NCBI GenBank assembly: GCA_023251415.1
Contig: JAHEYX010000127.1
Coordinates: 1-8,211, forward strand
DNA length: 8,211 nucleotides
Direction: 5' to 3'
DNA from: Chitinophagales bacterium
GTDB taxonomy: Bacteria; Bacteroidota; Bacteroidia; Chitinophagales; CAIODY01
The notes under the pieces are model-generated. The model was not told the DNA's origin. It saw only the letters and a list, made by a program, of their open reading frames with translations, and did no database searches. Every line of letters starts with the position of its first letter. The stretch's first letter is position 1. Positions 6,622-8,211 of the stretch are shown one piece after another. Both the position numbers and the translations under genes were made by a program.

Positions 6622-7383
6622 ATGCAAGGACTTATATATACTCATTTACTGGATTGTAAACAAACACAACGTAAGCTGTTTGCGCTGTTAATAGACCCTG
6701 ATCGGGTGGATGAACACGGCGTAAAAGTATTGGTTGAGCAAGCCCTTGCTGCAAAAGTGGATTTGTTTTTTGTTGGTGGAAGTTTACTAACTCGTGATGA
6801 ACTCGACATGGTGGTAACTACCATTAAATGCAATTGCAGTATCCCGGTAATTCTTTTTCCGGGTAGCACCTTGCAAATCAACGAAAAAGCCGATGCCTTA
6901 TTCTTCTTATCTTTAATAAGCGGTCGAAATGCCGAGTTATTAATCGGACAACATGTTACTGTTGCTCCTTTCTTGAAGAAAAGTAAATTAGAAATTTTGC
7001 CTACCGGGTATATTCTGATAGATGGTGGAGCGCCTACCACGGTATCGTATATTAGCAATACCTTGCCTATTCCGGCCAATAAACCGGAAATCGCTGTTTG
7101 TACTGCCTTAGCCGGAGAAATGTTAGGTTTGAAATTAATGTACATGGATGCCGGAAGCGGAGCTAAAACGCCTATCACCGAAAAAATGATTAGTGCTGTA
7201 TGTAGCCAAATCAGTGTTCCTTTAATTGTAGGCGGTGGAATTACTTCACCCGAAAAAGCCGCAGCTAATTGTAGAGCCGGTGCCGATATTATTGTTGTAG
7301 GAAATGCCATCGAAAAAGATCCGCAATTAATTATGGCTGTTGCAAAAGCAGTTCATGAATCATCTACCCCAGTTACTCTTTAA
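6622..7383 (+). CDS. pcrB: Geranylgeranylglyceryl phosphate synthase-like prenyltransferase (PcrB/GGGPS family)
   Basis: A soluble TIM-barrel enzyme that joins a polyprenyl diphosphate to sn-glycerol-1-phosphate by an ether bond; in Archaea this is the first step of membrane lipid synthesis, and related group II enzymes occur in Bacteroidota. At 253 aa it has full family length. Visible family segments: ALLIDPDRVDE (21-31), FFVGGSLLT (49-57), PVILFPGS (75-82), ADALFFLSLISGRN (90-103), TGYILIDGG (128-136), the MDAGSGA loop (175-181), and the phosphate-gripping LIVGGGI (201-207) and GADIIVVGNAIEKDP (220-234). No key segment is missing. The ATG at 6622 is the only plausible start; the next methionine lies past the LIDPD motif. 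Which prenyl chain it prefers cannot be told by eye. It is followed with no gap by rsgA in the same frame. What lipid Bacteroidota make with it is not settled to my knowledge. Confidence 0.93.
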   Translation: MQGLIYTHLLDCKQTQRKLFALLIDPDRVDEHGVKVLVEQALAAKVDLFFVGGSLLTRDELDMVVTTIKCNCSIPVILFPGSTLQINEKADALFFLSLISGRNAELLIGQHVTVAPFLKKSKLEILPTGYILIDGGAPTTVSYISNTLPIPANKPEIAVCTALAGEMLGLKLMYMDAGSGAKTPITEKMISAVCSQISVPLIVGGGITSPEKAAANCRAGADIIVVGNAIEKDPQLIMAVAKAVHESSTPVTL

Positions 7384-8211
7384 GTGCAAGCAACTATTAT
7401 CAAATCGACGGGCAGTTGGTATACCTTACGCCTTCCAAGCGGAGAACATGTGAATTGTCGTCTTAAAGGCAAATTTCGATTAGATGATATTAAAACTTCC
7501 AATCCATTAGCGGTTGGCGATGAAGTGATTTTTGAGTTGGAAGACGGGCAAGCAAATGGGGTTATTAATGAATTGCTACCGCGTCACAATTACATCATTC
7601 GTACCGACCCGCATCGAAAAGCATATAGTCAAATTATAGCAGCCAATTTAGATCAAGTAATTATCGTCACTTCCTTAATACAACCTCGCGTACCATTGGG
7701 ATTTATTGATCGAATGACGGTTATTGCCGAAGCCTATCATATACCAGTTGTTGTAGTTTTTAATAAAGCCGATCTATACAAGGACGAAGAAATGGAGAAA
7801 TTTGTAGAAGCGCAAAGTATCTATGAATCCTTAGGTTATCAAGTTGTACTGACTTCTATTGAAGAGCAATACGGTTTACAACATTTTGATGAATTGTTAA
7901 AAGGAAAAACCAGCCTGTTTAGCGGGCATAGCGGAGTGGGTAAATCAACCTTAATTAATTATTTAGCACCCGAATTAGCATTGAAAACGGGTGATGTTTC
8001 GCACTATAATGAAAAGGGGCAACACACCACTACCTTTGTCGAAATGCATGAGTTGTTTGCCGATAAGTTTAAAGCCGGACAGGGTGAAAAGCCAAGTTTT
8101 ATAATTGATTCACCGGGGGTAAAAGAATTTGGGATGATGAGTTTAGAAATCAATGAAGTATCGCAATATTTTCCGGAGATGCGTGCCTTAATGAGTGAAT
8201 GCCGTTTTAAT
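7384..8211 (+). CDS. rsgA: Ribosome small-subunit-dependent GTPase RsgA, N-terminal part (runs off the right edge)
   Basis: RsgA (YjeQ/EngC) is a circularly permuted GTPase that acts in late maturation of the 30S ribosomal subunit. The 276 codons present contain an OB-fold (about 1-65, with IKSTGSWYTL and KGKFRLDDIKTSNPLAVGD), then the GTPase motifs in permuted order: G4 NKAD (127-130), G1 GHSGVGKST (181-189), G2 QHTTT (213-217) and G3 DSPG (242-245). It ends at SECRFN, where the first zinc-binding cysteine region starts; the rest of the C-terminal zinc domain is cut off. The start is GTG at 7384, immediately after the pcrB TAA, which is also an in-frame stop for this gene; the family N-terminus matches from this codon. 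Between G2 and G3 there are about 24 residues, roughly ten more than I expect. Certainly co-transcribed with pcrB, possibly by termination-reinitiation. Confidence 0.95.
   Translation, partial: MQATIIKSTGSWYTLRLPSGEHVNCRLKGKFRLDDIKTSNPLAVGDEVIFELEDGQANGVINELLPRHNYIIRTDPHRKAYSQIIAANLDQVIIVTSLIQPRVPLGFIDRMTVIAEAYHIPVVVVFNKADLYKDEEMEKFVEAQSIYESLGYQVVLTSIEEQYGLQHFDELLKGKTSLFSGHSGVGKSTLINYLAPELALKTGDVSHYNEKGQHTTTFVEMHELFADKFKAGQGEKPSFIIDSPGVKEFGMMSLEINEVSQYFPEMRALMSECRFN

Noticed and set aside
6642..7310. Long 222-codon open frame on the minus strand opposite pcrB
   Set aside because: It lies wholly inside a gene with clear family motifs, its translation shows no recognisable domain and has a composition (rich in S, T, P, I) typical of an antisense shadow.
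1801..7400. Frequent ACCGG/CCGG-containing words as a possible repeated signal
   Set aside because: Most fall in frame as ACC GGT or GCC GGT and similar codons on the coding strand, so codon preference explains them.
1..8211. Defence system, mobile element or CRISPR array
   Set aside because: All frames are explained by housekeeping, signalling and envelope genes; there are no transposase motifs, no regularly spaced repeats, and no visible shift in base composition that would suggest an island.

Overview
The window comes from the chromosome of a member of the Bacteroidota. The evidence is the AT-rich coding style, the absence of Shine-Dalgarno leaders, promoter boxes of the Bacteroidota type (TAnnTTTG with an upstream TTTG), a TPR-type periplasmic sensor kinase, an Omp28-family lipoprotein, a DUF6029-like outer-membrane protein, and a bacterial geranylgeranylglyceryl phosphate synthase-like enzyme. 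I cannot place it below phylum level. It contains six genes plus a seventh cut off at the right edge or left edge respectively (smc at the left, rsgA at the right are partial; five genes are complete). No tRNA, rRNA, CRISPR array, insertion sequence or phage gene was seen.

Layout: 1-924 (minus) is the N-terminal 308 codons of the SMC chromosome-organising ATPase, starting at GTG. 925-1140 is a 216-bp gap with a good candidate smc promoter and two small dyads. 1141-3746 (minus) is a two-gene unit: a TPR sensor histidine kinase (GTG start) followed after 5 nt by a NarL/LuxR-type response regulator. 3747-3955 is the divergent control region, with two overlapping short dyads. 3956-5608 (plus) is a cysteine-poor outer-membrane beta-barrel-like protein, followed 19 nt later by an Omp28-type thioredoxin-fold lipoprotein (5628-6512). 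6513-6621 holds a weak terminator-like hairpin and a strong -7 box placed directly before the next gene. 6622-7383 is a PcrB/GGGPS-like prenyl transferase, and 7384-8211 is the first 276 codons of the ribosome-assembly GTPase RsgA, which begins with GTG directly after the pcrB stop codon and in the same reading frame.

How the genes relate: the kinase and regulator form one signalling unit. The barrel and the Omp28 lipoprotein look like one envelope unit, transcribed divergently from it, so the regulator could control its neighbour; that is inference. smc, pcrB and rsgA are housekeeping genes. Most of the window is ordinary. The parts most worth a second look are the barrel/Omp28 pair with its matching cysteine motifs, the stop-start in-frame pcrB-rsgA junction, and the apparently leaderless pcrB promoter.
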